A stretch of DNA of 64,000 nt from Streptomyces tuirus (GCF_014701095.1 NZ_AP023439.1:6064001-6128000); one strand, 5' to 3'. Shown: positions 16,478 to 25,490, numbered from the stretch's first letter. The notes: a model not told the origin generated them from the sequence alone. Program-made: numbers and translations.

Positions 16478-17788
16478 TCAGTCCAGCGCCCGGTCGATCG
16501 ACGTCAGCGGCAGCGCGAACAGCATCCGCCCCGACTGGGACCACACCTCGCCCGTCGCCTCCCAGTAGGACAGGGAACCCGACCCGCCGCTCCAGCAGTG
16601 CCGCGTCCCGTCCGTGCCGCACTCCGTGGCCCCCGCGCCCTCGGTGTCCTGGCGCCACAGCGTCCCGTGCCCGCCCGGGCTGCCCGCCGCGCGGCCGAGG
16701 TACCAGCCCGAGCGGTGGGCCAGCACGCCCCGCACGTCGGCCGTCTTCGTCTCATAGGCCTCGACCGGGGCCGCCTCGCCGGAGAAGTCGGTGGTGAGCA
16801 GGCCGGTTCGGGCCGGGTCGCGGCTCAGCGCGTAACGCCACAGCCGGGTGTGCCGGTCTTCGTCCGCGGGCACCCACTCGCTCGCGACCAGACTGTCGGG
16901 GGAGGTGCTGCGGTCCAGGGAGACGGTGGCCGGGCGGGAGGTGCCGTCCCCGCGGGGCAGGGTGTACGAGCCGACGGCGGGCAGCACGAACCGGTAGCCG
17001 TGCGCCGCCCAGCCGCCCCTCACCCGGCCGACCGCGTCGGACTCGACGGTGGCGCGCTGGATGCGGTCCATGTCGTAGACGTACAGCGCGTCCCGGTCGC
17101 CCTCGCGGGTCGTCACCAGCAGCTTGTCCTGGTACCAGACCATGCCGGACAGCGGGGAGACCAGCCCCCGGTAGTCCCGCCCGCCGTCCACCGGCACGGC
17201 CAGCAGAGCCCAGGTGTAGCGCAGCGCGCCGGGGTCGTTCGCGTCGACGAAGGCGACCTTGGCCAGCCCCTGCCCGGGGGACGGGCCGTCCAGGGAGCCG
17301 CCCGCCGCGCCCCTCGTCCAGCCGGAGAGGATCACGCGGTTGCCTCCCCAGAGGCCGTCGTCGTCCGCGTCGCCCGACGTCGTGACCGCGCCGGCCCGCC
17401 AGCCCCGGGTGTCGGAGCCGCCGAAGCAGTACGCGCGTGTGGCCGCCGGCTCCACCGGCAGGCTGTGCCTCTCGGCCGTCGAGCAGCCGGCCGCGTTCCG
17501 CAGCGGCAGATCGGCGCCCTCCAGCACCGCGCCGACGCCGACGGGCCGGCCCATCTTCGCCGCGAGCCGGTCCAGCCACTGTTCGGGCACCCGCTGCTCG
17601 GCCAGCGGCAGCCGCCCGGCCGCGTCGGACGCGGCGACCGGCTTCAGAGCCCCGGGGGCGTCGGCGACGGTGGCCTGCGAGGCGCTGATCAAAGTGGCGG
17701 CGGCGGTGAGCGCGAGAGCCGTCCCGGCCAGGGTCGCGCGCAGCGCCCTGCCCCGCCTGCGCCGCCGGTGTCTGCCGCGATGCTTCAT
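16478..17788 (-). CDS. Secreted protein of unknown function
   Basis: 436 residues with a clear signal peptide: an Arg-rich start, then the hydrophobic run TLAGTALALTAAATLISA. The mature part has repeated WYQDKLLVTT, RLWRYAL and YWEATGEVW-like segments, suggesting a beta-propeller or other all-beta fold, and five Cys. No enzyme motif is visible. I do not recognise the family beyond conserved streptomycete secreted protein. GGGAGGA four bases before ATG 17788 supports the start. It lies downstream of the GAF regulator in the same direction, with a 175-base gap that shows no gene. Confidence 0.75.
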   Translation of the reverse strand: MKHRGRHRRRRRGRALRATLAGTALALTAAATLISASQATVADAPGALKPVAASDAAGRLPLAEQRVPEQWLDRLAAKMGRPVGVGAVLEGADLPLRNAAGCSTAERHSLPVEPAATRAYCFGGSDTRGWRAGAVTTSGDADDDGLWGGNRVILSGWTRGAAGGSLDGPSPGQGLAKVAFVDANDPGALRYTWALLAVPVDGGRDYRGLVSPLSGMVWYQDKLLVTTREGDRDALYVYDMDRIQRATVESDAVGRVRGGWAAHGYRFVLPAVGSYTLPRGDGTSRPATVSLDRSTSPDSLVASEWVPADEDRHTRLWRYALSRDPARTGLLTTDFSGEAAPVEAYETKTADVRGVLAHRSGWYLGRAAGSPGGHGTLWRQDTEGAGATECGTDGTRHCWSGGSGSLSYWEATGEVWSQSGRMLFALPLTSIDRALD

Positions 17789-17963
17789 AACGTCCTCCCG
17801 AGACGGACCAACTGCGCCTGGTGATCCACACGTTGGCGGAGGAGCAGGTGGGGCGGTCCGTAGAGGGATGCTACGGCAGACAGGGGGGTCGGCGGACGAA
17901 GACCCTGCAAATATGCGAAAGATGCACCTCTCGGGGCGGCTTGTACGCCACGCGCGGTGAACC

Positions 17964-19241
17964 TCAGGGCGCCGCCGAGGACCTGCGTTGCCTGCTCACC
18001 TCCGGTGCGGTCGAGTGCGGCAGCAGATCCAGCGGATCGTCCGGAAGCAGCACCTCGACCTCGGCCGCCTCGGCGAACCGGTACGGCCGGTGCTCCAGGA
18101 ACGCCCCCAGATACCGCCGCACCCGCGACATCTCGGCACGCACCGTCACCGTGCGGGAAGGGTCGCCGAACACGTCCCCGGCCAGCTCCGAGGCGCTGCG
18201 GCCGCAGCGGTGGACCGCCAGAAGGTACAGCAACTCCGCGTGCCGGGGACTCAGTTCCCTGCTCCAGGAGCCCGCCCCACCGAGCACCTCCACCGACCAG
18301 CGCCGCGCCTGCCGGAGGTCCAGCACGATCCGGGCCGGGCCGCGCCGGCCGGCCTCGTCGTCGACCACCCGCAGCAGCCAGCCCCCGGCCAGCGGCTCCA
18401 CCGAGCACAGCCCGAGCGCCGGCAGCCATCTCGGGCCCGCCGACAGCGACTTCGGCAGCGCCACGCGCCGTGCGTACGGCATCCCGCTGACCGCGGCCGT
18501 CCAGCCGTCCGGGTCGACGACCAGGGCACGGCCGGCGAGCCGGGCCAGCACCGGCGCCGCCACCGCCCGCAGCCGCTCCAGCGACTCCGTGTGCATCTCC
18601 CGCAGCCGGGCTTCGGCGAGTTTGGCCACCGAGCCGACCCAGGAGAGCGTCGCCGGATGCATCGTCTCCAGCGGGCCGCTCACGTCCACCACGCCGAGCA
18701 GCCGGCCGTCCCGCGGATCCGTCAGGGGAGCGCCCGCACAGGTCCAGCAGGACTGGGAGCGCACGAAGTGCTCGGAGGCGAAGACCTGCACGGGCCGGCG
18801 CACCACCGCCGGGGTGCCCAGGCCGTTCGTGCCGACGACGTCCTCACGCCAGTCCGCGCCGAGTTCGAAGCCCAGCCCGTCCGCCTTGCGCAGCACCGGC
18901 GGACTGCCCTCGCGCCACAGCACCCGGCCGTCCTCGTCGGCCACCACCATGATGTGGTGCGCCACGTCCGCCGCCGCCAGCAGCCCCTCCCTCAGCACCG
19001 GCAGCACATGGCGCAATACCGACGTCTCGCGCCGCCGCTGCACCTCCTCGCGGGGGAGCGGATCCGCCCGGACGTCATGGTCGGGATCGACACCGCTGCG
19101 CATCATCCGCTCCCAGGACCGCTCGATCACCGGACGCGGCGCCACCGGAGCGGGCTGCCCCGCCAGCCGGGCGGAACGCACCTGGCTGAGGACCCGGGCC
19201 GCACGCGTGCTGTCCACGGCGGCCAAGTGCGTGACGTCCAT
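17964..19241 (-). CDS. GAF-domain transcriptional regulator (AcoR-like N-terminus)
   Basis: 425 residues. The N-terminal half (ARPVIERSWERMMRSGVDP, then HIMVVADEDGRVLWREG and DVVGTNGLGTPAVVRRPVQVFASEHF) matches the sensor region of AcoR-type regulators with a GAF domain. There is no sigma-54 ATPase domain. The C-terminal third (LSPRHAELLYLLAVH...TVTVRAEMSRVRRYLG) looks like a winged helix. This layout is common in actinobacteria, often beside aldehyde or alcohol dehydrogenases. An ATG at 19283 is in frame, but AGGAGG lies 10 bases before ATG 19241. Target genes are unknown. Confidence 0.82.
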   Translation of the reverse strand: MDVTHLAAVDSTRAARVLSQVRSARLAGQPAPVAPRPVIERSWERMMRSGVDPDHDVRADPLPREEVQRRRETSVLRHVLPVLREGLLAAADVAHHIMVVADEDGRVLWREGSPPVLRKADGLGFELGADWREDVVGTNGLGTPAVVRRPVQVFASEHFVRSQSCWTCAGAPLTDPRDGRLLGVVDVSGPLETMHPATLSWVGSVAKLAEARLREMHTESLERLRAVAAPVLARLAGRALVVDPDGWTAAVSGMPYARRVALPKSLSAGPRWLPALGLCSVEPLAGGWLLRVVDDEAGRRGPARIVLDLRQARRWSVEVLGGAGSWSRELSPRHAELLYLLAVHRCGRSASELAGDVFGDPSRTVTVRAEMSRVRRYLGAFLEHRPYRFAEAAEVEVLLPDDPLDLLPHSTAPEVSRQRRSSAAP

Positions 19242-19336
19242 CCGCGTGCGCCCTCCTGAGTCGCTTTTGACTGTGCGTCTCATAGTGCCGCCTGCCCCGC
19301 CGGCCCGTGCACCGTCCGCACACAGTCAGCAGCAAG

Positions 19337-19352
19337 TTGCAACCCCTTGCAA
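19337..19352. promoter_or_regulatory. TTGCAA-N4-TTGCAA element upstream of the GAF regulator
   Basis: Two copies of the self-complementary hexamer TTGCAA are spaced 10 bases apart, one helical turn, within the direct repeat TTGCAACCCC TTGCAACCCT. It lies about 95 bases before the regulator start. Candidate binding site for the GAF regulator itself. Confidence 0.35.
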
Positions 19353-19519
19353 CCCTGGTGGACGGCCCGGCCGTGTCCGAAACTTGAGCGGCGCCGTGCC
19401 GAGCGGCGTTCAGTGGCTCGAACGGGCCAGTGCTGCGGGGGTGGTGCCGTGTCGGCGCAGCACCACCCTCGCTTTTTCGCGCGCCGGAACCTCCGCACAC
19501 GCGGAACAGCGGGACCGGT

Positions 19520-21154
19520 TCAGGACACCGGACGCGCCCGTTCCACCACCGACGCCAGGTCCAGGGTGTGCGGCAGCGTCCCGAACGCCGCGCCCGAGTC
19601 GCCCCCGAGCCGTCCCGCGCAGAACGCGTCGGCGACCTGCGGTGGCGCGAAACGCACCAGCAGCGACCCCTGGAGCACCAGCGCGAGCCGCTCAGCCAGC
19701 CGACGCGCCCGCCCCTCCACGCCCTCCAGGTCGGCCAGTTCGGTCAGGAGGCTCTTGATGGCCGCGTCGAGGCGGTGATCGGCGCCGCGCGCCTGCCCGA
19801 CCTCCCGCAGATACGCGTCCAGCGCGCCCGGCTCCCGCCGCAACGCCCGCAGCACGTCCAGCGCCTGCACATTTCCCGCGCCCTCCCAGACCGAGTTCAG
19901 CGGCGACTCGCGCACCAGCCGGGGCATCTGGGACTCCTCCACGTACCCGTTGCCGCCGAGACACTCCGCCGCCTCCACGGCAACGGGCGGGCACCGCTTG
20001 GTCACCCAGTACTTGGCGGCCGGCACCGCGATCCGCAGCAGCGCCCGCTCCTGCTCGCCGCCGTCGTCGTACGCCGCCGCGAGCCGCAGCGCCAGCGTCG
20101 TCGCGGCCTCCGACTCGAGCGCCAGGTCGGCGAGGACGTTGCGCATCAGCGGCTTGTCCACGAGCTTCCCGCCGAACGCCTCGCGGTACGTGCAGTGGTG
20201 CACCGCCTGCGCCACGGCCTGCCGCATCAGCCCCGCCGAGCCGAGCACGCAGTCCAGCCGGGTCGCCGCGACCATCCCGATGATGGTGCGCACCCCGCGC
20301 CCCTCCTCCCCGACCCGGCGCGCCCACGTCCTGTCGAACTCGACCTCGGCCGACGCGTTCGACCGGTTGCCGAGCTTGTCCTTGAGCCGCTGGATCAGGA
20401 ACACGTTGCGCGTGCCGTCCCCGAGCACCCGCGGCACCAGGAAGCAGGTCAGCCCGCCCGGAGCCTGGGCCAGCACCAGGAAGCCGTCGGACATCGGCGC
20501 CGAGCAGAACCACTTGTGCCCGGTCAGCTCGTACGTCCCGTCCTCGGCGAGGGGCCGCGCCGAGGTGGTGTTCGCCCGGACGTCGCTGCCGCCCTGCTTC
20601 TCCGTCATGCCCATCCCGAACAGCGCCCCGGCCTTGAGGTGCGCGGGCCGCAGCTCACGGTCGTAGACCATGGACGTCAGCAGCGGCTCCCACTCGGCGG
20701 CCAGGTCCGGGTCGGTGCGCAGGGCGGGGACCGCCGCGTGCGTCATCGACAGCGGGCAGCCGTTGCCGGCCTCGACCTGCGTCCACACCAGGAAGGCGGC
20801 GGCCCGCCGCAGATGCCCGGCCGGGCGGTCCCAGGCCGCCGTCAGACCGGCCGAGGCCCCCTTGCCGAGCAGCCGGTGCCAGGCGGGGTGGAACTCGACC
20901 TCGTCGAGGCGGTTGCCGTACCGGTCGTGCGTGTGGAGCCGGGGCGGGTTCTCGTTGGCCTGCCGCCCCCACTCCTGCACCTGGGCCGAGCCGGAGGCCC
21001 GGCCGAGTGCCGCCAGCTCGCCGAGGACGTCGTCGCGCAGCTCCGGATCGAGATGCCGGTCGACCGCGTCGGTCAGGGACCGGTCGGCGGAGAAGACGTC
21101 GTACCCGACCAGCGGCGGGACCTGGTTCGTCACGGTGTGGGTGCTGCCTGCCAT
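19520..21154 (-). CDS. Acyl-CoA dehydrogenase family protein, AidB-like
   Basis: 544 residues matching AidB-type acyl-CoA dehydrogenases. Visible are GMGMTEKQGGSDVRANTT (FAD and substrate region), the YELTGHKWFCSAPMSDGFLVLAQ block, and the C-terminal ECLGGNGYVEESQMPRLVRE. AidB binds DNA and FAD and is made in response to alkylating agents. Whether this one repairs, protects DNA or oxidises an acyl-CoA is unknown. Two alkylation repair genes lie 38 kb away. Start ATG 21154 has no Shine-Dalgarno, but TACGTT lies 6 bases upstream, so the mRNA is probably leaderless. Confidence 0.87.
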   Translation of the reverse strand: MAGSTHTVTNQVPPLVGYDVFSADRSLTDAVDRHLDPELRDDVLGELAALGRASGSAQVQEWGRQANENPPRLHTHDRYGNRLDEVEFHPAWHRLLGKGASAGLTAAWDRPAGHLRRAAAFLVWTQVEAGNGCPLSMTHAAVPALRTDPDLAAEWEPLLTSMVYDRELRPAHLKAGALFGMGMTEKQGGSDVRANTTSARPLAEDGTYELTGHKWFCSAPMSDGFLVLAQAPGGLTCFLVPRVLGDGTRNVFLIQRLKDKLGNRSNASAEVEFDRTWARRVGEEGRGVRTIIGMVAATRLDCVLGSAGLMRQAVAQAVHHCTYREAFGGKLVDKPLMRNVLADLALESEAATTLALRLAAAYDDGGEQERALLRIAVPAAKYWVTKRCPPVAVEAAECLGGNGYVEESQMPRLVRESPLNSVWEGAGNVQALDVLRALRREPGALDAYLREVGQARGADHRLDAAIKSLLTELADLEGVEGRARRLAERLALVLQGSLLVRFAPPQVADAFCAGRLGGDSGAAFGTLPHTLDLASVVERARPVS

Positions 21155-21264
21155 GGTGCGAACGTACCCCGGGGCAGCACCTTGGCACCCGGTGAAACCG
21201 GACCGGTCGGCGAAGACCCGGCCTGTGGGTGAGTGGGCCAGGGCACGGCGGATACCGTTAGGGG

Positions 21265-22446
21265 GTGCAGCCAGCAAGTGAGACCCCCGACACGCCCTCC
21301 GGGCGCCTCCACCGGGCGCGGGCCCTGTACCGGAACGTTTCCAAACGCAGGACCGCCTGGCTGTTGGTCAAGGACACCGTCAACTCCTGCGTCGAGTACC
21401 GCATCCTCGGCCTCGCGGCCGAGGCCGCGTTCTTCACTCTGCTGTCGGTGCCGCCGCTGCTGCTGAGCATGATCGGACTGCTCGGCTACGTCGACGCCTG
21501 GACCGGCGCCGACACCATCCAGAGCCTCCAGACCAACCTCCTGGAGGCCTCCCGCACGGTCCTGTCCGACCAGGGCGTCCGCGAGATCGCCCAGCCGATC
21601 CTGCACGACGTGACGAAGGGCGGCCGGCCCGACGTCATCTCCATCGGCTTCCTCTTCGCCCTGTGGTCGGGCTCTCGCGCGGTGAACGTCTTCATCGACA
21701 CCATCACCGTGATGTACGGCCTCGACGGCGTCCGGGGCATCGTCAAGACCCGTCTGATGGCCTTCCTGCTGTTCATCGTGGCCCTGCTGATCGGCTCGGT
21801 CGCTTTGCCGCTGATGGTGGCCGGGCCGGACGCCGTGGTGCGGATCGTGCCGTGGTCGACGACGGTCGTCCAGGTCCTCTACTGGCCCACGGTGATCCTC
21901 CTGTCGATCGCCTTCCTGACGACGCTGTACCACGTGTCCGTCCCGGTGCGCTCCCCGTGGATCGAGGACGTGCCGGGCGCGCTGGTCGCCCTCGGCATGT
22001 GGGTGCTGGGCAGCTTCCTGCTGCGGATCTACCTGACCAGCACGGTCGAGGGCCCCACGATCTACGGCTCCCTCGCCGCGCCCGTCGCCGTGCTGCTGTG
22101 GATCGGTGTGTCCGCGTTCGCCGTGCTCGTCGGGGCCGCGGTCAACGCCGCCATCGACCGCGTCTGGCCGGCCGCCGCCACGGCCGCGGCCCGCGAGGCC
22201 AACGAGCGGCTGCGGCAGGCGCAGGTCGCCGAGTACGTGGCCCGTGCCGGCGCCGCGGGCGAGGGCGACCCCGACATGCCCTCCGAGTTCCCGGAGCGCT
22301 GGTCCCGCTTCCTGCCGCCCGAGGACGTCTCGGCCCGCCTGCGCACCCATGTGAAGAGCACCCACGCCAAGAACAGCCACGTCAAGCACACCCACGCGAA
22401 GAGCACCCAGGTCGACGGGGAAGGGCCGCCGTCCGAGGAGAAGTGA
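21265..22446 (+). CDS. YihY/BrkB-family inner membrane protein
   Basis: 393 residues with about six membrane helices and the BrkB/YihY hallmarks AAEAAFFTLLSVPPLLLSM, ALWSGSRAVNVF, and GSLAAPVAVLLWIGVSAFAVLVGAAVNAAID. The family was once misnamed ribonuclease BN; its role is unclear, with transport of lipids or solutes suggested. The cytoplasmic tail ends with repeated (T/S)H(V/A)K units (about residues 363-385). Start is GTG 21265 with TACCGT 6 bases upstream and no ribosome site, so it is probably leaderless. Divergent from the AidB-like gene with 110 bases between starts. Confidence 0.87.
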   Translation: MQPASETPDTPSGRLHRARALYRNVSKRRTAWLLVKDTVNSCVEYRILGLAAEAAFFTLLSVPPLLLSMIGLLGYVDAWTGADTIQSLQTNLLEASRTVLSDQGVREIAQPILHDVTKGGRPDVISIGFLFALWSGSRAVNVFIDTITVMYGLDGVRGIVKTRLMAFLLFIVALLIGSVALPLMVAGPDAVVRIVPWSTTVVQVLYWPTVILLSIAFLTTLYHVSVPVRSPWIEDVPGALVALGMWVLGSFLLRIYLTSTVEGPTIYGSLAAPVAVLLWIGVSAFAVLVGAAVNAAIDRVWPAAATAAAREANERLRQAQVAEYVARAGAAGEGDPDMPSEFPERWSRFLPPEDVSARLRTHVKSTHAKNSHVKHTHAKSTQVDGEGPPSEEK

Positions 22447-22484
22447 CGGCCGCCGCCCTCGGGCCTTCGCCGCCATCTCCCTTC

Positions 22485-22550
22485 TCAGACTTTCCAGGTC
22501 CCCGCGGCGGCCTCCTCTCAGGCCTTCCAGGTCCCCGCCGCGGCCTCCTC
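22485..22550. repeat. 33-bp tandem duplication over the 3' end of the NmrA gene
   Basis: 22485-22517 and 22518-22550 match at 30 of 33 bases. The second copy is the last 11 codons of the oxidoreductase, including the stop; the first lies directly beyond the stop and keeps the same frame and a second TGA. Confidence 0.85.
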
Positions 22551-23387
22551 GCGCACGAAGTCCCCGAAGTCCCGGGGCGGGCGGCCCAGGACCTCCCGCA
22601 CGCCGTCCGAGAGGTGCGCGTTGCGGCCGTCGAGGAGGGTGTCGAAGATCGCCGTCATGCCCGCCACCTCCTCCGGCGGCACACCGAAACCGACCAGCGC
22701 CTCTCCGTAGTCCCGCGTCGGGACGGCCCGGTACGTCAGCGGCCGCCCCGTCGCCCCGGCGATCTCCGCGACGGCCTCCCCGAAGGTCAGCAGCCGTGCC
22801 CCGGAGAGCGTGAGAGTCCGTCCCACGTACCGGTCGCCGGACGTCAGAGCGGCCACCACGACGTCCGCGATGTCCCGCACGTCGAGGAACGGCTCCCGCA
22901 CCTCGTCGGCCGGGAAGACCAGCTCACCGCTCTCCCGCAGCTCCGCCACCAGCGGCCCCTCGCTGAAGTTCTGCGCGAACCACGCGGCCCGTACGACCGT
23001 CCAGTCCGCCCCCGAGGCGTGCAGCGCCTTCTCGGTGGGCAGGGCCTGGTCCTCGCCTCGCGCGGACAGCAGCACCAGCCGCCGCACCCCGAGACCGACC
23101 GCCTCCCGCGCGAGCGCGCCGACCGCCTCGGCGGCACCCGGGGCGCCGACGTCCGAGGGGTGGGCGAGATAGGCCGCGTCGGCGCCGCGCAGGGTGTCCG
23201 CCCAGGTCGAGCGGTCCCACCAGTCGAAGCCCGTCGCCCGCGACGCCGCCCGCACCGTGAGCCCGGCCGCCTCGGCGGCCCTCGCCACCCGGCTCCCGGT
23301 ACGGCCCGAGGCGCCGGTCACCACCACCGTCATGCCCGGTGTGTTCCCTGCCGCGTTTCGTGTCGTGTTCTCCGCCGTGTTCGTCAT
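22518..23387 (-). CDS. NmrA-family NAD(P)-binding oxidoreductase
   Basis: 289 residues with the Rossmann start MTVVVTGASGRTGSRVARA (GxxGxxG) at about 19-37, then RLVLLSARG and the C-terminal NmrA/QOR2-like region. There is no catalytic Tyr-x3-Lys of classical short-chain dehydrogenases. Such proteins are often NAD(P)H quinone reductases or redox sensors. It is divergent from an AraC-type regulator with 81 bases between starts, a common regulator-target pair. ATG 23387 has a GGGAG just upstream. Its last 11 codons are duplicated beyond the stop. Confidence 0.83.
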   Translation of the reverse strand: MTNTAENTTRNAAGNTPGMTVVVTGASGRTGSRVARAAEAAGLTVRAASRATGFDWWDRSTWADTLRGADAAYLAHPSDVGAPGAAEAVGALAREAVGLGVRRLVLLSARGEDQALPTEKALHASGADWTVVRAAWFAQNFSEGPLVAELRESGELVFPADEVREPFLDVRDIADVVVAALTSGDRYVGRTLTLSGARLLTFGEAVAEIAGATGRPLTYRAVPTRDYGEALVGFGVPPEEVAGMTAIFDTLLDGRNAHLSDGVREVLGRPPRDFGDFVREEAAAGTWKA

Positions 23388-23468
23388 GCTCCCGAGTCAA
23401 CTGCCGTACCCCGCACGGAACCATCGCTGAACGGCTCATTCCCATACGACCGCGTCTACGCTGGTCGC

Positions 23469-24437
23469 ATGGACCCGCCACGCTCGAACACGGTCATGCG
23501 GGGGGACCCCCTCGCCGGTCTGCTGGAGGGGCCCCGCGCCCGGGGCGCGTTCATGATCAGGGCCTGCTTCGACCCGCCGTGGGCGGTCCGCGTCGAGGAC
23601 CGGGCCCCGCTCACCGTGATGCTCGTCGTGCGCGGCGAGGCCTGGATCGTGCCCGAGCGGGGCGAGAGGGCGCGGCTCGCGGCCGGGGACCTCGCGATCG
23701 CCCGCGGCCCGGACCCGTACACCTGCGCCGACGCCCCGGGCACGGCACCACAGGCGGTGATCCTGCCGCACCAGGAGTGCCGCTACCCCGACGGGCGGCC
23801 CCTCAACGGCTCGATGGACCTGGGGGTGCGCACCTGGGGCGACCGGCTCGACGGGGACACCGTGATGCTGATCGGCACCTACCCGGTGCAGGGCGAGGTC
23901 GGCGGGCGGCTGCTGGACGCCCTGCCGCCGCTGCTCACCCTCACGTCCGACGTGTGGGACTGCCCGCTCACGCCCTACCTCACCGAGGAGATCACCCGCG
24001 ACGAGCCGGGGCAGGAGGTCGTCCTGGACCGGCTGCTGGACCTGCTGGTCATCGCCGCGCTGCGGGCCTGGTTCGCACGCCCCGAGGCCGAGGCGCCGGC
24101 CTGGTACCGGGCCCTCGCCGACCCGGTCGTGGGCGGTGTCCTGCGCCTGCTCCAGGACGACCCGGCCCACCCGTGGACCGTCGCCACGCTCGCCGCGAAG
24201 GCCGGGGTGTCCCGGGCCGCGCTGGCCCGCCGCTTCACGGGCCTGGTGGGCGAGCCCCCGATGAGCTACCTCACCGGCTGGCGCCTCGCCCTCGCCGCCG
24301 ACCGCCTGCGCGACTCCGCCGACACCCTGGACGCGGTGGCCCGCAGGGTGGGCTACGGCAGCGCGTTCGCCCTGTCGACGGCGTTCAAGCGGGTGTACGG
24401 GGTGAGCCCGGTGGAGTACCGGGGGCGGGTGGCGTAG
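23469..24437 (+). CDS. AraC-family regulator with N-terminal cupin
   Basis: 322 residues. The N-terminal part is a cupin-like ligand domain (MLVVRGEAWIVPERGERARLAAGDLAIARG). The C-terminal part carries two helix-turn-helix motifs of the AraC type: WTVATLAAKAGVSRAALARRFTGLVGE and DTLDAVARRVGYGSAFALSTAFKRVYG. It probably controls the divergent NmrA oxidoreductase gene; this is inferred from position. The frame is open far upstream, but ATG 23469 gives the usual N-terminus and has TACGCT exactly 6 bases before it, the leaderless pattern seen elsewhere in the window. Confidence 0.87.
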   Translation: MDPPRSNTVMRGDPLAGLLEGPRARGAFMIRACFDPPWAVRVEDRAPLTVMLVVRGEAWIVPERGERARLAAGDLAIARGPDPYTCADAPGTAPQAVILPHQECRYPDGRPLNGSMDLGVRTWGDRLDGDTVMLIGTYPVQGEVGGRLLDALPPLLTLTSDVWDCPLTPYLTEEITRDEPGQEVVLDRLLDLLVIAALRAWFARPEAEAPAWYRALADPVVGGVLRLLQDDPAHPWTVATLAAKAGVSRAALARRFTGLVGEPPMSYLTGWRLALAADRLRDSADTLDAVARRVGYGSAFALSTAFKRVYGVSPVEYRGRVA

Positions 24438-24550
24438 GGGCGGGCGCGGGACCCCTGCCCGCTGTCGGAACGGCGCCGGTGCCTGGTGCCTTGCGCCTGC
24501 TGTCCTCCTGGCCCCTGCCTGTCACCCGCTCGCGGCGTAGCCTGGCCCAC

Positions 24551-25240
24551 GTGTACGTGGAGCGGGCGTCGCGGTTGCCCGGGGCGGTCGTGTGGACCAA
24601 CACCCCGTCCCGGCCCGGGGTGGGGCGGGTCCTGCCCGACGGGTGCATGGATCTGCTCTGGCACGACGGGCGGCTGATGGTCGCCGGGCCCGACACCCGC
24701 GCGTACCTCCCCGGCGGGACGACCGGCCCCTGGGCCGGAGTCCGCTTCTACCCGGGCACGGCACCCGCGCTCCTGGGCGTGCCGGCGCACGAGCTGCGCG
24801 ACCGGCGCGTCGAGCTCACGGACCTGTGGCCCGCCTCGCAGGTACGGCGTCTGGCCGACCGGGTGAACGCGGCCCCCGACCCGGCGAGCGGTCTGGAGGA
24901 GCTGGCACTGCGGCAGGCCGCCGCCGCCGAACCCCCCGACCCACTGCTCCGGCAGGTCGTCACCGCCCTGGACGCGGGCCGCCCCGTCGCCGCCACTGCC
25001 GATGAACTAGGCCTGGGCGCACGCCAGTTGCATCGCCGCTCGCTGTCCGCCTTCGGCTACGGCCCCAAGACCCTGGCCCGCGTCCTCCGGCTGCGGCGCG
25101 CCCTCGCACTGGCCCGGGCCGGTGTGCCCTTCGCGCAGACGGCCGCCCGGGCCGGTTATGCCGACCAGGCCCATCTGGCCCGCGATGTGAGGGAGTTGGC
25201 GGGGCTGCCGCTGGGGGAGCTACTCCGCGGCGGTGGCTAG
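24551..25240 (+). CDS. AraC-family regulator with DUF6597-type N-terminus
   Basis: 229 residues. The N-terminal half (VGRVLPDGCMDLLWHDGRLMVAGPDT and WAGVRFYPGTAPALLGVPAHEL) is the short ligand domain found in many actinobacterial AraC proteins. The C-terminal helix-turn-helix ends RAGYADQAHLARDVRELAGLPLGELL. Target unknown. GTG 24551 has TAGCCT 7 bases upstream and no ribosome site. Its TAG stop (25238-25240) lies exactly at the left boundary of the inferred insertion. The G of the stop is contributed by the inserted DNA, but the stop would be TAG with or without the insertion. Confidence 0.82.
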   Translation: MYVERASRLPGAVVWTNTPSRPGVGRVLPDGCMDLLWHDGRLMVAGPDTRAYLPGGTTGPWAGVRFYPGTAPALLGVPAHELRDRRVELTDLWPASQVRRLADRVNAAPDPASGLEELALRQAAAAEPPDPLLRQVVTALDAGRPVAATADELGLGARQLHRRSLSAFGYGPKTLARVLRLRRALALARAGVPFAQTAARAGYADQAHLARDVRELAGLPLGELLRGGG

Positions 25241-25289
25241 TGCTGTGACCACATGGGTTCGCCGGGTTCGCCGTCGAACCCGCTGACCC

Positions 25290-25382
25290 TTGACTGCGCA
25301 GGGCGACGGTGTAGCCGTTGCGCGCGAATTTGCGGCCCATCACCGCCAGGCAGCACACGCCAAGTATGGCTGAACTGCTCAT
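25290..25382 (-). pseudogene. gnd: 6-phosphogluconate dehydrogenase N-terminal fragment
   Basis: From ATG 25382, preceded by GGGAGA, the translation MSSSAILGVCCLAVMGRK-FARNGYTVAL follows the start of Gnd, normally like MSTSAQIGVTGLAVMGRNLARNFARNGYT. Only about 28 residues remain, with a four-codon deletion in the dinucleotide-binding loop. After that the sequence runs into the left inverted repeat. The retained ribosome site suggests the true 5' end of a gnd gene that was cut by an insertion. Not functional. Confidence 0.6.
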
Positions 25383-25490
25383 CTGGTGGTCTCCCACTCA
25401 ATCGCAAGGTCGGGTTCCTGGGCGTTGGAGTGACCATGTCGGCGTATCGTCATACCGTGCGCACGGCACGACATGTCCGGGTGTGCGGGT

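Noticed and set aside
24960..25397. Full minus-strand ORF including the gnd-like start
   Set aside because: Only its first 28 or so codons resemble Gnd; the rest is IS end and antisense of the AraC gene, so it is a fragment and not a gene.
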